Positions 23,923-31,640 of a stretch of 64,000 bases of DNA are shown in pieces; position 1 is the stretch's first letter, and the number at the start of each line of letters is the position of its first letter. A program made the translations under genes and the position numbers. Source of the DNA: Marinirhabdus sp963793275 (GTDB lineage Bacteria > Bacteroidota > Bacteroidia > Flavobacteriales > Flavobacteriaceae); assembly GCA_963793275.1 (NCBI GenBank), contig CAWBZL010000001.1, positions 124,001 to 188,000 on the forward strand, written 5' to 3'. Under the pieces are notes generated by a model. It was not told the DNA's origin, ran no database searches, and saw nothing but the letters and a program-made list of their open reading frames with translations.

Positions 23923-24408
23923 TTAGGATCTGGCTTTTCTATTTAATCTGTCCTCAGCCATTTTATTTAATTTGTCGTCTGCTCCATACTCCTCATCTAA
24001 TGTTTTCTTAAGTATTTCAGCAACATCATCATGGCCCAATTCTTTTGCATAGCGCAAAGCTGTTCCGTACCCTGAAATTTCATAGTGTTCAACCCGTTGT
24101 GCTTCTGCAATTAAACCCGCATCGCGAACTGGATCCTCAGCATCTTCTTCTAAAAAGCTTTCCGCTTCTTTAATAAGACCTATCATTGCTTTACAGGTTT
24201 CCCCTCCTAGTTGAATATCCAGCATATCACCTATTTTTTCTAAGCGTTCTTTATGTTGTTTAGTTTCTTCTAAATGATCTTCAAATGCTTTCATTAGCTT
24301 ACTATCTGCAGCATTTTTAACCATTTTGGGCAGGGCATCAATGAGTTGCTTTTCGGCACTGTAAAGGTCTTTTAATTGATGTTCAAATAAATCTTCTAAG
24401 GTTTTCAT
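23923..24408 (-). CDS. YciE/YciF-type ferritin-like protein (DUF892)
   Basis: 161 residues, a four-helix ferritin-like fold: L-E-D-L-F-E-H-Q-L-K-D-L-Y-S-A-E-K-Q-L then D-H-L-E-E-T-K-Q-H-K-E-R-L-E and R-V-E-H-Y-E-I-S-G-Y-G-T. These carry the Glu/His positions of the di-metal site. Stress-induced in enterobacteria. Own terminator downstream. Confidence 0.93.
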   Translation of the reverse strand: MKTLEDLFEHQLKDLYSAEKQLIDALPKMVKNAADSKLMKAFEDHLEETKQHKERLEKIGDMLDIQLGGETCKAMIGLIKEAESFLEEDAEDPVRDAGLIAEAQRVEHYEISGYGTALRYAKELGHDDVAEILKKTLDEEYGADDKLNKMAEDRLNRKARS

Positions 24409-24545
24409 ATTTTTTTGTTTTATAATAATGTACCCTAAAGTTAGTATCTAAAAAGTCTGGTTAAAAGACATTTGACGCAACATTAACTGTAACCGTTAAC
24501 GATTCGTAAAAGTGGTTGTAAATGGACTATTATGTTCTCCCAAAT

Positions 24546-25001
24546 TTACAAACATGCTGTTATCCACTCATTAAATAAGAGTACACTACCAATTCCAAAA
24601 ATTATATGAGCTGCAGTGAGTTGTATATAATATGTGGCCTTATCTATCTTCGGAGGATCAGGATGAAGTTTAAAGGTTAAATGCCAGCCACAAACCCCTA
24701 TGATTCCTGCTAGAAACCCAAATACTATACCTGAACCTACTGAAAGGGTAAGCACAGAGAATAGCAGACCAATCTTATATATCGCGACAAAAAAAATTCC
24801 TATCAAAATATGAAGAAACCAACCTATGATATGCCCCCGGCAATGTGGATGGTTACTATTTGGCATCCTATCTATAAGTGTATTTATTAATTGAGGCTCT
24901 TCAAATTTACTCTTAGAAATTAAGGAAACACAATAACTAAAAACTGTCATAGCAAGCGTGGAAAATATTCCAATGATACTTATTTGTAAAACGTAAATCA
25001 T
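24546..25001 (-). CDS. Four-helix integral membrane protein
   Basis: 151 residues with four hydrophobic segments and a conserved-looking loop with C-R-G-H-I-I-G-W-F-L-H (about 53-63) and H-L-T-F-K-L-H-P-D-P-P. Resembles a small flavobacterial membrane family of unknown function. Minus strand, 137 nt after the DUF892 start region, probably its own unit. Confidence 0.7.
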   Translation of the reverse strand: MIYVLQISIIGIFSTLAMTVFSYCVSLISKSKFEEPQLINTLIDRMPNSNHPHCRGHIIGWFLHILIGIFFVAIYKIGLLFSVLTLSVGSGIVFGFLAGIIGVCGWHLTFKLHPDPPKIDKATYYIQLTAAHIIFGIGSVLLFNEWITACL

Positions 25002-25084
25002 TTTATTTTCTTTAGTTTATTTCCAAAATGTTAAGCAACTCTTATTCCCACTAAGTTAGAAGCAATTCTTCCATTTTACAAAAC

Positions 25085-25119
25085 AAAGAAATTGGAAGCT
25101 TTTGTCTTCCAATTTCTTT
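25085..25119 (-). terminator. Strong terminator hairpin
   Basis: Perfect 14-bp stem AAAGAAATTGGAAG / CTTCCAATTTCTTT with a 7-nt loop, downstream of the EF-hand gene on the minus strand. Confidence 0.75.
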
Positions 25120-25134
25120 AATTAATCCATTTTA

Positions 25135-25674
25135 CTAAAATCTATCAATAAAAAATGGGCGATAAGTATTATATTCATTTTCATCTAAAGTTCCATCCTG
25201 GTTTCTATCCCAATCCTTATAGGTACGCTCCCTATATTCCTTAATGTCCAAAGAGTTATCTCTATTTACATCGTAGGTACTATAATATTTAGTATTTGAA
25301 AAACTATTGTAATATTCATCTGGGGACAATTCCTGATTCTGATCGTTATCAAAATCTACAAATCCTTTTGAGCCAATATATGAGCCATAAACGTTATCAT
25401 AACCCCTTTGCCACTCCTCACTATTAAGATTTCCATTTCTATCTTTATCCAATCTGTTAAAGGAACTTCCATAAAACTCACGATCGGTCATCTTTCCATT
25501 TTTATCCAAATCATAATCATTATAACTAGATGTATACATTTTGCTGAATTCATCGACATCTATGTTTTTATCTTGATTTAAATCATACGCATTGAAATTG
25601 TCTACTTGCGCAAATGATACTGCAGTGACAAAAAGTATCAGTACTTGTAAGAATCTATTTTTTGAATTTTTCAT
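25135..25674 (-). CDS. Secreted EF-hand calcium-binding protein
   Basis: 179 residues. A signal peptide ends at about A-Q-V-D (residue 24). The mature protein is built from about six EF-hand-like loops of the form D-x-N/D-x-D/N-G/N, e.g. D-L-N-Q-D-K-N-I-D, D-K-N-G-K-M, D-K-D-R-N-G-N, D-N-D-Q-N-Q-E, D-V-N-R-D-N-S and D-R-N-Q-D-G-T. No enzymatic domain. Probably periplasmic or exported Ca2+-binding protein. Confidence 0.88.
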   Translation of the reverse strand: MKNSKNRFLQVLILFVTAVSFAQVDNFNAYDLNQDKNIDVDEFSKMYTSSYNDYDLDKNGKMTDREFYGSSFNRLDKDRNGNLNSEEWQRGYDNVYGSYIGSKGFVDFDNDQNQELSPDEYYNSFSNTKYYSTYDVNRDNSLDIKEYRERTYKDWDRNQDGTLDENEYNTYRPFFIDRF

Positions 25675-25807
25675 AGCTTTTGTCTTTTAAAATTAATGCT
25701 TTATTTACCTAAATATAAATGGAAATAATCGGAGGGTGTTCTATTTTAATTAGAGATTAACGTAAAGCGTTAAAACAAATTTAATTTTTGAGTGATACGG
25801 ATACTAT

Positions 25808-26395
25808 TTATTCTTTTTGAATAATCTCATAGTGAATAGGCTTAAATGTACCCCCATTACTATCTTCCGCAGAACAAGCAGTAAGTCCAACTATTACATC
25901 AAAAAAGGGTCGAAATAAAATATAATCTCCAGGTCTTGATAGGGGAGGTTTTACAGCAATTTTACCTTGTGCATCAAATTGTACATTCATAAAAATATTG
26001 AAGGCCGTTGGAATCTCGTCAGGGTGTATTTGAAATTGGGCCAAACTGTTATAAAGATTTTCAAAGCAGCTAGGATGATAATGTAAATCGTTATACATAA
26101 TTTGAAATGTTTCTGGAGAACAAGGCGCTAGGAGGATGTCATTTCGTCCATTGGTGTCTTCAAGTATTTCCATCATTTTTCGAGAGCGATTACTCCACAA
26201 AAAATTATTTTCAGTGATAAGAATGGATTCTTCAAAATCCATTGTCTTCCCGGCCGAAATTTTCTCCCTTTTATCATGTGCGTTAAAGAGTACCATGTCA
26301 CTTACTTGTCCGCCTTCAGGATCTATGATTTTCAATAATTGATCCTCTTTTAAATAAAATGCACACCCCGATTGTTTTTGTATGGTTTTTATCAT
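25808..26395 (-). CDS. DUF1989 (urea carboxylase-associated family) protein
   Basis: 195 residues from ATG 26395, preferred because the longer frame (to 26440) overlaps the upstream gene. P-E-G-G-Q-V-S-D-M-V-L-F and later D-I-L-L-A-P-C-S-P-E-T-F, N-I-F-M-N-V and S-R-P-G-D-Y-I-L-F-R are family motifs. The family includes guanidine/urea-associated proteins with metal-binding Cys/His. It begins 14 nt after the GntA-like stop, so they are co-transcribed. Confidence 0.85.
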   Translation of the reverse strand: MIKTIQKQSGCAFYLKEDQLLKIIDPEGGQVSDMVLFNAHDKREKISAGKTMDFEESILITENNFLWSNRSRKMMEILEDTNGRNDILLAPCSPETFQIMYNDLHYHPSCFENLYNSLAQFQIHPDEIPTAFNIFMNVQFDAQGKIAVKPPLSRPGDYILFRPFFDVIVGLTACSAEDSNGGTFKPIHYEIIQKE

Positions 26396-26409
26396 AGTAT
26401 TCTTGAGTT

Positions 26410-27075
26410 TTACGCAGTAGGCGCGAAAGGACATTTCCATTGCTCACTCACATTTCTACCGCTATATTGTAAAGCTTCACTAGCGTTTCCAAAATCTGCC
26501 AGCACAGGATTAATGGAACCCTGCAACTTTTTATCACGTTTTCTAATACGATTTCGAATGCGCGTGTACGCTCCCATTTCTCTTAATTTTTCAAATTGAT
26601 GGTGAAAATTAAACACAAGAGCAGGTGCGGGAGACTGTCTTGCTTTTCTGGAACTGTTAGGATGTAAACCCACAATATAAAAAGCTTTTCCTAATAGACT
26701 AAAACTAAAGTTATGATCTTCCGGCTTACTACTTACAGAGGAATCCCATGGTTTGCAATCTAACGAATGCATAGCGTCCAATTGCAACCATAATTTCTTT
26801 TCAAATAACACCTCATTCGTAATTTTATCATCAGGGAATGTTGCTATAAATGTTTCAAAGCTATTACTGGAAAAATCGTAATTTTCTACATAAGATTCCA
26901 AGTCACGAAGAATATTTATTGCGGCAGATAGGGAGCCCAACTTTTTATATTCCTTCACAGTTACCTCTTCCATTTTAAATACAGTTTGCGCCATAATGCA
27001 CGGGTGATCTCTATCTAAAATAAATTTCCTAAATAATTCTTTTGTAGTTTTTTTTTCTCTTGAGCACGTATTCAT
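26410..27075 (-). CDS. YqcI/YcgG (GntA-like) N-hydroxylase family protein
   Basis: 221 residues with H-P-C-I-M-A-Q near 25-31, G-L-H-P-N-S-S-R-K-A-R and A-L-V-F-N-F-H-x-Q-F-E-x-L-R in the C-terminal half, the hallmarks of the YqcI/YcgG family. Its characterised member GntA is a haem-dependent enzyme N-hydroxylating L-enduracididine in guanitoxin synthesis. Here it stands alone with DUF1989, so another guanidine/arginine-type substrate is likely. Divergent from an AraC-type regulator. Confidence 0.82.
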   Translation of the reverse strand: MNTCSREKKTTKELFRKFILDRDHPCIMAQTVFKMEEVTVKEYKKLGSLSAAINILRDLESYVENYDFSSNSFETFIATFPDDKITNEVLFEKKLWLQLDAMHSLDCKPWDSSVSSKPEDHNFSFSLLGKAFYIVGLHPNSSRKARQSPAPALVFNFHHQFEKLREMGAYTRIRNRIRKRDKKLQGSINPVLADFGNASEALQYSGRNVSEQWKCPFAPTA

Positions 27076-27325
27076 TTTTACTTTTTAATCAATTATTTTT
27101 CAAAACTAATGAGATGACTCACTAAATTTTTATAAAGAATTATTAAAAAAAACTAAGAAATGATACATTCACTATTATTACTAATACAAACGAATTTACT
27201 TGTTAAATACCGTTAAATCTATTTCCATAAAGTTTACGGAGTGCTGCTTTTTAAATAAACATTACTATCATATGGAATATATTTTGAGCTAAAAATGAAT
27301 TAGATTTGAACTAAATATATGCTAC

Positions 27326-28348
27326 ATGACAATTTATAACGTTAATTCACTTCCTGTTTTGGAAGTAATAAAGGATTTGGCAAAAGCATTTGACACAGAC
27401 TTTATAGTTGATGTATGTGAATATTCTTTAAAGATCCCTGTTTCGTTGGGCACAGGCGAGATACGAGCATATCATCTGGATAACGGCTTAGGAATGCTTA
27501 CCTATGATTGTACTTTCTATAAGGACACAGAGATCCATTTTATCGTAAATGATGTTCATCCTTTGAAATTTATTTACATTATAAAAGGGAATCTCGATCA
27601 TAAATTTGAAAATGAAAAAAGCATTCATTCCATAGAAGAATATCAAAGTGCTATAATTGCCAGCAGTAATAATAACGGACATATATTATATTTTAAGGCA
27701 AATACTAGTGTAGCAAAATACTGTGTTGAAATTGATAGAAAAGCCTTCGATTTGAATCAAGCGTTTCATAATAAAAATGTTGATTTAAAATTATATTCTT
27801 TATTTAAAGATATAGAGGCCAAAGAGGCTTTCTACTATAAAGGTGATTACAGTTTAGCTATCGCAGATATTTTTAGCGATATTAAGAAAAATGATGATCT
27901 ATTCGAGGGAGATAAATTAGTATACAAATTTTATATGGAAAGTATAGCTTATCAAACCCTGGTGATGCATCTTTCCCAATATTTAGATGATCAACATGGA
28001 AATTCGAAACAGAAAATACTCCGCAAAAGAGAATTTGAACAACTTAATGAAGTAGTAACATATATAAATTCTAATTTGGAAGCGTATTGTGGTATTGATG
28101 AATTAACCAAGATTTCTGGTCTAAATGCTCTAAAACTTCAAAAAGGTTTTAAGTACCTTTATAATACTACCATAAATCAATATGTTCAGGAAATGCGTTT
28201 GGAGAAAGCAAAAGATCTATTGATTATTAGTGATAAATCCATACATGAAATAGTTATTTTAATTGGATTTAAGAGTGCAAGTTATTTCAGCCGAATTTTC
28301 AAAGAAAAATATGGAGTTCAACCATCATTATTTAATAAAAATAAATAG
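27326..28348 (+). CDS. AraC-family transcriptional regulator
   Basis: 340 residues. A C-terminal double helix-turn-helix (about 240-338) has L-N-A-L-K-L-Q-K-G-F-K and S-A-S-Y-F-S-R-I-F-K-E-K-Y-G-V-Q-P-S. The N-terminal half is an effector or dimerisation region with no named domain. Divergent from the GntA-like/DUF1989 genes across 250 nt, so it may control them. Confidence 0.9.
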   Translation: MTIYNVNSLPVLEVIKDLAKAFDTDFIVDVCEYSLKIPVSLGTGEIRAYHLDNGLGMLTYDCTFYKDTEIHFIVNDVHPLKFIYIIKGNLDHKFENEKSIHSIEEYQSAIIASSNNNGHILYFKANTSVAKYCVEIDRKAFDLNQAFHNKNVDLKLYSLFKDIEAKEAFYYKGDYSLAIADIFSDIKKNDDLFEGDKLVYKFYMESIAYQTLVMHLSQYLDDQHGNSKQKILRKREFEQLNEVVTYINSNLEAYCGIDELTKISGLNALKLQKGFKYLYNTTINQYVQEMRLEKAKDLLIISDKSIHEIVILIGFKSASYFSRIFKEKYGVQPSLFNKNK

Positions 28349-28462
28349 AATAATTATTGCACAAACTACTTCTCTTAATTTGGTATTAGGATTATTATAC
28401 ATTATTAAATTATTCAAGTTGAAGGGAAACTGAATCCATATAGCTTCCGTCTTTGACTCTCA

Positions 28463-28474
28463 TGATTTTTATCA
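28463..28474 (+). promoter_or_regulatory. FNR-type palindrome-like site TGATTTTTATCA
   Basis: TGAT-N4-ATCA copy 136 nt before the DUF2383 gene; the only one outside the 1-21 kb region. No good -7 box at the usual +33 offset (CATTTTAT), so function is less certain. Confidence 0.4.
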
Positions 28475-28610
28475 TAACACTATAAATGAAAAATTAACAT
28501 TTTATTTAGTTCCCTCGATAAACCTTTCCTAATTAAGTTCGGCTCTTCAAATTATCGGCTAACTTTAATCTGAACGAATCAAAAACAACTCCCTTAAAAA
28601 AAGTGTTTAT

Positions 28611-29066
28611 ATGAAAACTATTGAAGAAATTTCAAAAAAAATTAATGCACTTATTGAGAAAAATAATGATGCATATAAAGGATTTAAAAATGCTGCTGAA
28701 AATGCTGAAAGCAGTGAATTAAAGTCTTATTTATTACAACAGGCCAGTGAACGTCAATCCTTTGCAAAGACATTATCTACAAGTTTACATTCGTTCAATC
28801 CAGATTTTAAAATAAATTCTGATGGCAGTATGACAGGGTCTATACATCGTTCTTGGATAGATTTTAAATCGGCGTTATCTATAGATAATGACGATTCAAT
28901 TTTAGAAGAATGTATTCGGGGGGACAAGGCTAGTATGGAAGAATATAAAGAGTTTTTACAAAAGTATCCATCCACATCCGATGACATCAAACGAACTATT
29001 GAAGAACAATTAGTAAATGTAAAAAACACACTCGATAGAGTTAAGAGATTAGAAGATTTACATTAA
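28611..29066 (+). CDS. PA2169/DUF2383-type four-helix-bundle protein
   Basis: 151 residues, helical, with the family layout: an N-terminal I-N-A-L-I-E-K-N-N-D-A-Y-K-G-F helix, S-x-L-K-S-Y-L..A-S-E-R-Q-S-F in helix 2, then G-S-x-H-R-S-W-x-D-F-K-S-A and E-C-I-R-G-D-K-A. Ferritin-like fold, often in stress clusters with YciE (23.9 kb) and YqaE (next gene). Confidence 0.87.
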   Translation: MKTIEEISKKINALIEKNNDAYKGFKNAAENAESSELKSYLLQQASERQSFAKTLSTSLHSFNPDFKINSDGSMTGSIHRSWIDFKSALSIDNDDSILEECIRGDKASMEEYKEFLQKYPSTSDDIKRTIEEQLVNVKNTLDRVKRLEDLH

Positions 29067-29122
29067 AAAGTAACCAAGATCCCTATTATAAATGGGTTCA
29101 TCAATAATTAAAATTATAAACT

Positions 29123-29275
29123 ATGTCATTACTAACTATTATTCTGAATATAGTATTACCTCCATTAGCTGTTTTTATGAAACACGGACTTGGAGGCAAA
29201 TTTATATTAAATCTCTTGTTAACAATATTAGGATGGCTGCCAGGGGTAATCCATGCATTTTTGGTAAACGATTGA
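29123..29275 (+). CDS. YqaE/Pmp3-family membrane protein (50 aa)
   Basis: 50 codons from ATG 29123. Two membrane helices are separated by a short loop: L-N-I-V-L-P-P-L-A-V-F-M-K-H-G-L-G then N-L-L-L-T-I-L-G-W-L-P-G-V-I-H-A. This matches the Pmp3/YqaE (UPF0057) pattern, proteins linked to membrane potential and salt stress. Close to DUF2383 upstream and SemiSWEET downstream. Confidence 0.88.
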   Translation: MSLLTIILNIVLPPLAVFMKHGLGGKFILNLLLTILGWLPGVIHAFLVND

Positions 29276-29300
29276 GGTTAGATTTTAAAATCAGCGCCTG

Positions 29301-29567
29301 ATGTATATGAAAACAGAAATGATCTTGGGATTGGTAGCTGGAATACTTACTATGTGTGGAATAATTCCTCAAATTTATAAGGCACATAAAACTAAAAAAA
29401 TAACAGATGTTTCAAAAGGAATGCTGATAGTCTTAATGTTAGGAGTACTACTTTGGACTATTTACGGAGTCATTAAAAATGATATTCCTATTACCATTAC
29501 AAACGCAATCGCATTTATGCTAAATGGATATATGCTTCTTTTGACCTTTAAATTTAAAAATAATTGA
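29301..29567 (+). CDS. SemiSWEET/PQ-loop transporter
   Basis: 88 residues (M-Y-M-K-T; the ATG at 29307 is also possible). Three membrane helices with the PQ-loop: G-I-I-P-Q-I-Y-K-A-H-K-T-K near 20-32 and L-W-T-I-Y-G near 51-56. SemiSWEETs dimerise to move sugars across the inner membrane; substrate unknown here. Confidence 0.9.
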   Translation: MYMKTEMILGLVAGILTMCGIIPQIYKAHKTKKITDVSKGMLIVLMLGVLLWTIYGVIKNDIPITITNAIAFMLNGYMLLLTFKFKNN

Positions 29568-29575
29568 CATTTAAA

Positions 29576-29713
29576 ATGTTACAAATAAAAATTATGAAAA
29601 AACTATTTAGAATATTAACACTCGTTCAGGTCATTTATCAAGGAGTGCAAATGTATAAAGAACACAAATACAGAAATAATAAAAACAAAAAGTATCAAAC
29701 ATCAAAATCTTAA
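29576..29713 (+). CDS. Small basic protein (45 aa, or 39 aa from the internal Met)
   Basis: Starts at ATG 29576 or the more typical M-K-K at 29594. A short hydrophobic N-terminal half (L-F-R-I-L-T-L-V-Q-V-I-Y) is followed by a Lys/Asn/Tyr-rich tail. Eight nt after SemiSWEET, so likely in its transcript. No family recognised. Confidence 0.5.
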   Translation: MLQIKIMKKLFRILTLVQVIYQGVQMYKEHKYRNNKNKKYQTSKS

Positions 29714-29728
29714 TTTTAATTTTAAACT

Positions 29729-29878
29729 ATGAGCAAGCAAAAATCAAATCAGGAAAAAGGTGCACATTCAAGTAAAAAAAATCCGAGAGGGAGCAAAAGT
29801 GTGCATAGTGAAAAGGATAATTCAACAAAAGATGGTTATAAACCAAAATCCCATTTAGATAAAAAAGAGGAAGAATAA
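29729..29878 (+). CDS. Small charged hydrophilic protein (49 aa)
   Basis: From ATG 29729: M-S-K-Q-K-S-N-Q-E-K-G-A-H ... L-D-K-K-E-E-E. Lys, Ser and Glu dominate, with no hydrophobic core, so probably disordered. Placed at the end of the DUF2383-YqaE-SemiSWEET run. Comparable with tiny Lys-rich proteins at 11079 and 51725. Confidence 0.55.
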   Translation: MSKQKSNQEKGAHSSKKNPRGSKSVHSEKDNSTKDGYKPKSHLDKKEEE

Positions 29879-30026
29879 ATTCTTTTTTTTTTAAAGAGAA
29901 AATTTATTATTAGTGACGATGTGCTACCTAAATTGGCGGTCTACCATCAAAATTATAGCTCTGGTTTCCTATTGTTCTTATCCATTCCCTAAAGTGGCAG
30001 CTACAGCAAAAGATATTCCCACATAA

Positions 30027-30284
30027 GAAAAAAAATTAACTCACTTTGCGATAATAGATGCTCATGGCGTCTTTTTTGATACGGAACAATTTCAAATAAT
30101 TTCAGAGAAATATATTATCAGTACTATCGGTGTCTATAACGTAAAAAGAAGAGTGGTGTATGATTTAGGTTTATTAATAATTGTCGACTCCATTGAACTG
30201 CTACCAATATTGCAAGATCCCAGATTCACAGATGCTGAAACCAATGTAAAATTGATATTGTCATTTGAGGTGTACTATATCTAA
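30027..30284 (+). pseudogene. Start-less ORF remnant
   Basis: An open plus-strand frame of ~85 codons with protein-like composition (A-I-I-D-A-H-G-V-F-F-D...; ...L-L-I-I-V-D-S-I-E-L-L-P-I) ends at TAA 30282-30284, overlapping the 3' end of the GIY-YIG gene. It has no ATG, GTG or TTG near its beginning and an in-frame stop just upstream at 30024. Probably the 3' part of a degraded gene; identity unknown. Confidence 0.35.
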
Positions 30285-31559
30285 TTGTGATACCGATTTC
30301 CTGAGAATAGCTACTATTCTTGCAGTCTCATAATTATTTTCACGAACATTTAAGTGATTTAAAATATCATGATTGCTAGAAATAATTTCATTCTTATCAA
30401 TAAAACCATATCCCTCGTAAATATCATTTACTAAATAAACAAAAGCATCTTCATTGCTACTGCGTCCCGGTAGTTTATATATCTTTTTAGATTTTTTACT
30501 TTCAAAATCCTTCACTGCATCTTTAAATCTTTCATTGTAATTTGAAAGAGGTTCTGTTCTATTACATACACAATTTAAACCGTCTTGTGTAGTACGTGAA
30601 CAACCTCCGTTAGTAGTTTCAATACCACAATACTTTCTGCATAAATTATACTTCTCGCAAAAATTTAATAACGCTTTTTTGACGGAATTACGATTAAAAT
30701 ATTTCTCTGGAAAATTATCCTGAGTTTCTTTTCGTGAAATTTTGATTCTTGATATCCCTTTTGCAGTTTTGAATAGATACATTACAAAGGGCGCCTTTTC
30801 TTCTATTTGCTGTATATTATATATTGGCTGTAAAGATTTAATATTTTCTGTCTCGATTAATTGTGCTATAATATCATTCCCGGTATACTTCACTTCAATT
30901 GTGGCAACCTTTGAATAGTCTATAGTAGATGTATTTTCTTTATTTGAAAAATGACTTTGAAGTCGCTTTCTGATATTTTTAGCCTTACCAACATATATTA
31001 TAGTTCCAGAACTATTTAGAAAGAAATAAACCCCTGGTTTTGTGGCGAAACCAGAAACCTCTGCATCAAGATTTTTGAGATAGTGATTTTTATAATTGTC
31101 TAATTTAATTTGTCTAGAAAGGAGTTTTTCGGCCATCCTATTATAAAGAAAGTCCAAGTAACCTTCACTTTCAGGTGCGTACTTGTCAAATTTATCATCA
31201 ACAGCTTTCCGTCGTAGTACCTCAGTCCTCCAAACAATTTCAGGCTTTATATTAAAATTATACCCGATGGTAGAGAACAAGGATTTAAGTAATCTGAATT
31301 GAGTATTTTCTGAAAAAACAAGTGTTTCATTTTTAAAGATGTCAATTAGTTCGTCTACTATATTACAAAAGGGTTCAAAATTAAGTATCTCCAACCGATT
31401 CAATTTATTCAGTTCATAAATTCTCTTCGGAATAGCTATATCCGGACGGAAATTATATAGAACTTTATCTTCTGGGTTATTTAGTGAAGTAACCGCGACC
31501 TGGTATGGAACGATTCTTTTTTTTCCAAATATTACTGTTCTGATATATATAAATAACAT
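30261..31559 (-). CDS. GIY-YIG nuclease with degenerate DEDDh exonuclease-like N-terminus
   Basis: 432 residues. Residues ~15-150 align with DnaQ/epsilon-type exonucleases (I-P-K-R-I-Y-E-L-N-K-L; S-E-N-T-Q-F-R-L-L-K-S-L-F-S-T-I-G-Y-N-F). The catalytic acids appear lost: the V-D-x-E equivalent reads V-A-V-T and N-x-x-F-D reads N-T-Q-F-R. A UvrC/Cho-like GIY-YIG domain (about 172-260) is intact-looking: G-V-Y-F-F, I-I-Y-V-G-K-A-K-N-I-R-K-R-L and a metal-site Glu in L-I-E-T-E. A Cys-containing C-terminal region follows. Probable DNA-repair nuclease, divergent from a UvrD-like helicase. Confidence 0.8.
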   Translation of the reverse strand: MLFIYIRTVIFGKKRIVPYQVAVTSLNNPEDKVLYNFRPDIAIPKRIYELNKLNRLEILNFEPFCNIVDELIDIFKNETLVFSENTQFRLLKSLFSTIGYNFNIKPEIVWRTEVLRRKAVDDKFDKYAPESEGYLDFLYNRMAEKLLSRQIKLDNYKNHYLKNLDAEVSGFATKPGVYFFLNSSGTIIYVGKAKNIRKRLQSHFSNKENTSTIDYSKVATIEVKYTGNDIIAQLIETENIKSLQPIYNIQQIEEKAPFVMYLFKTAKGISRIKISRKETQDNFPEKYFNRNSVKKALLNFCEKYNLCRKYCGIETTNGGCSRTTQDGLNCVCNRTEPLSNYNERFKDAVKDFESKKSKKIYKLPGRSSNEDAFVYLVNDIYEGYGFIDKNEIISSNHDILNHLNVRENNYETARIVAILRKSVSQLDIVHLK

Positions 31560-31567
31560 GCTGTAAA

Positions 31568-31595
31568 AATAGGAATTATTCCTATTAATAGGAAT
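31568..31595. promoter_or_regulatory. Tandem palindromic operator AATAGGAAT/ATTCCTATT/AATAGGAAT
   Basis: AATAGGAAT-T-ATTCCTATT is a perfect 19-nt palindrome (31568-31586), directly followed by a third half-site AATAGGAAT (31587-31595). It lies 9 nt before the GIY-YIG start and 46 nt before the helicase start, in an 81-nt divergent promoter. Best read as a repressor operator co-regulating both genes. Confidence 0.65.
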
Positions 31596-31640
31596 ATTAC
31601 CAAAACAGAGTTATTTAATTATCTTTACAAAAAAGTTATC

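Noticed and set aside
29919..30026. 35-codon frame before the remnant at 30027
   Set aside because: Composition not protein-like and no supporting signal; may be part of the same decayed region.
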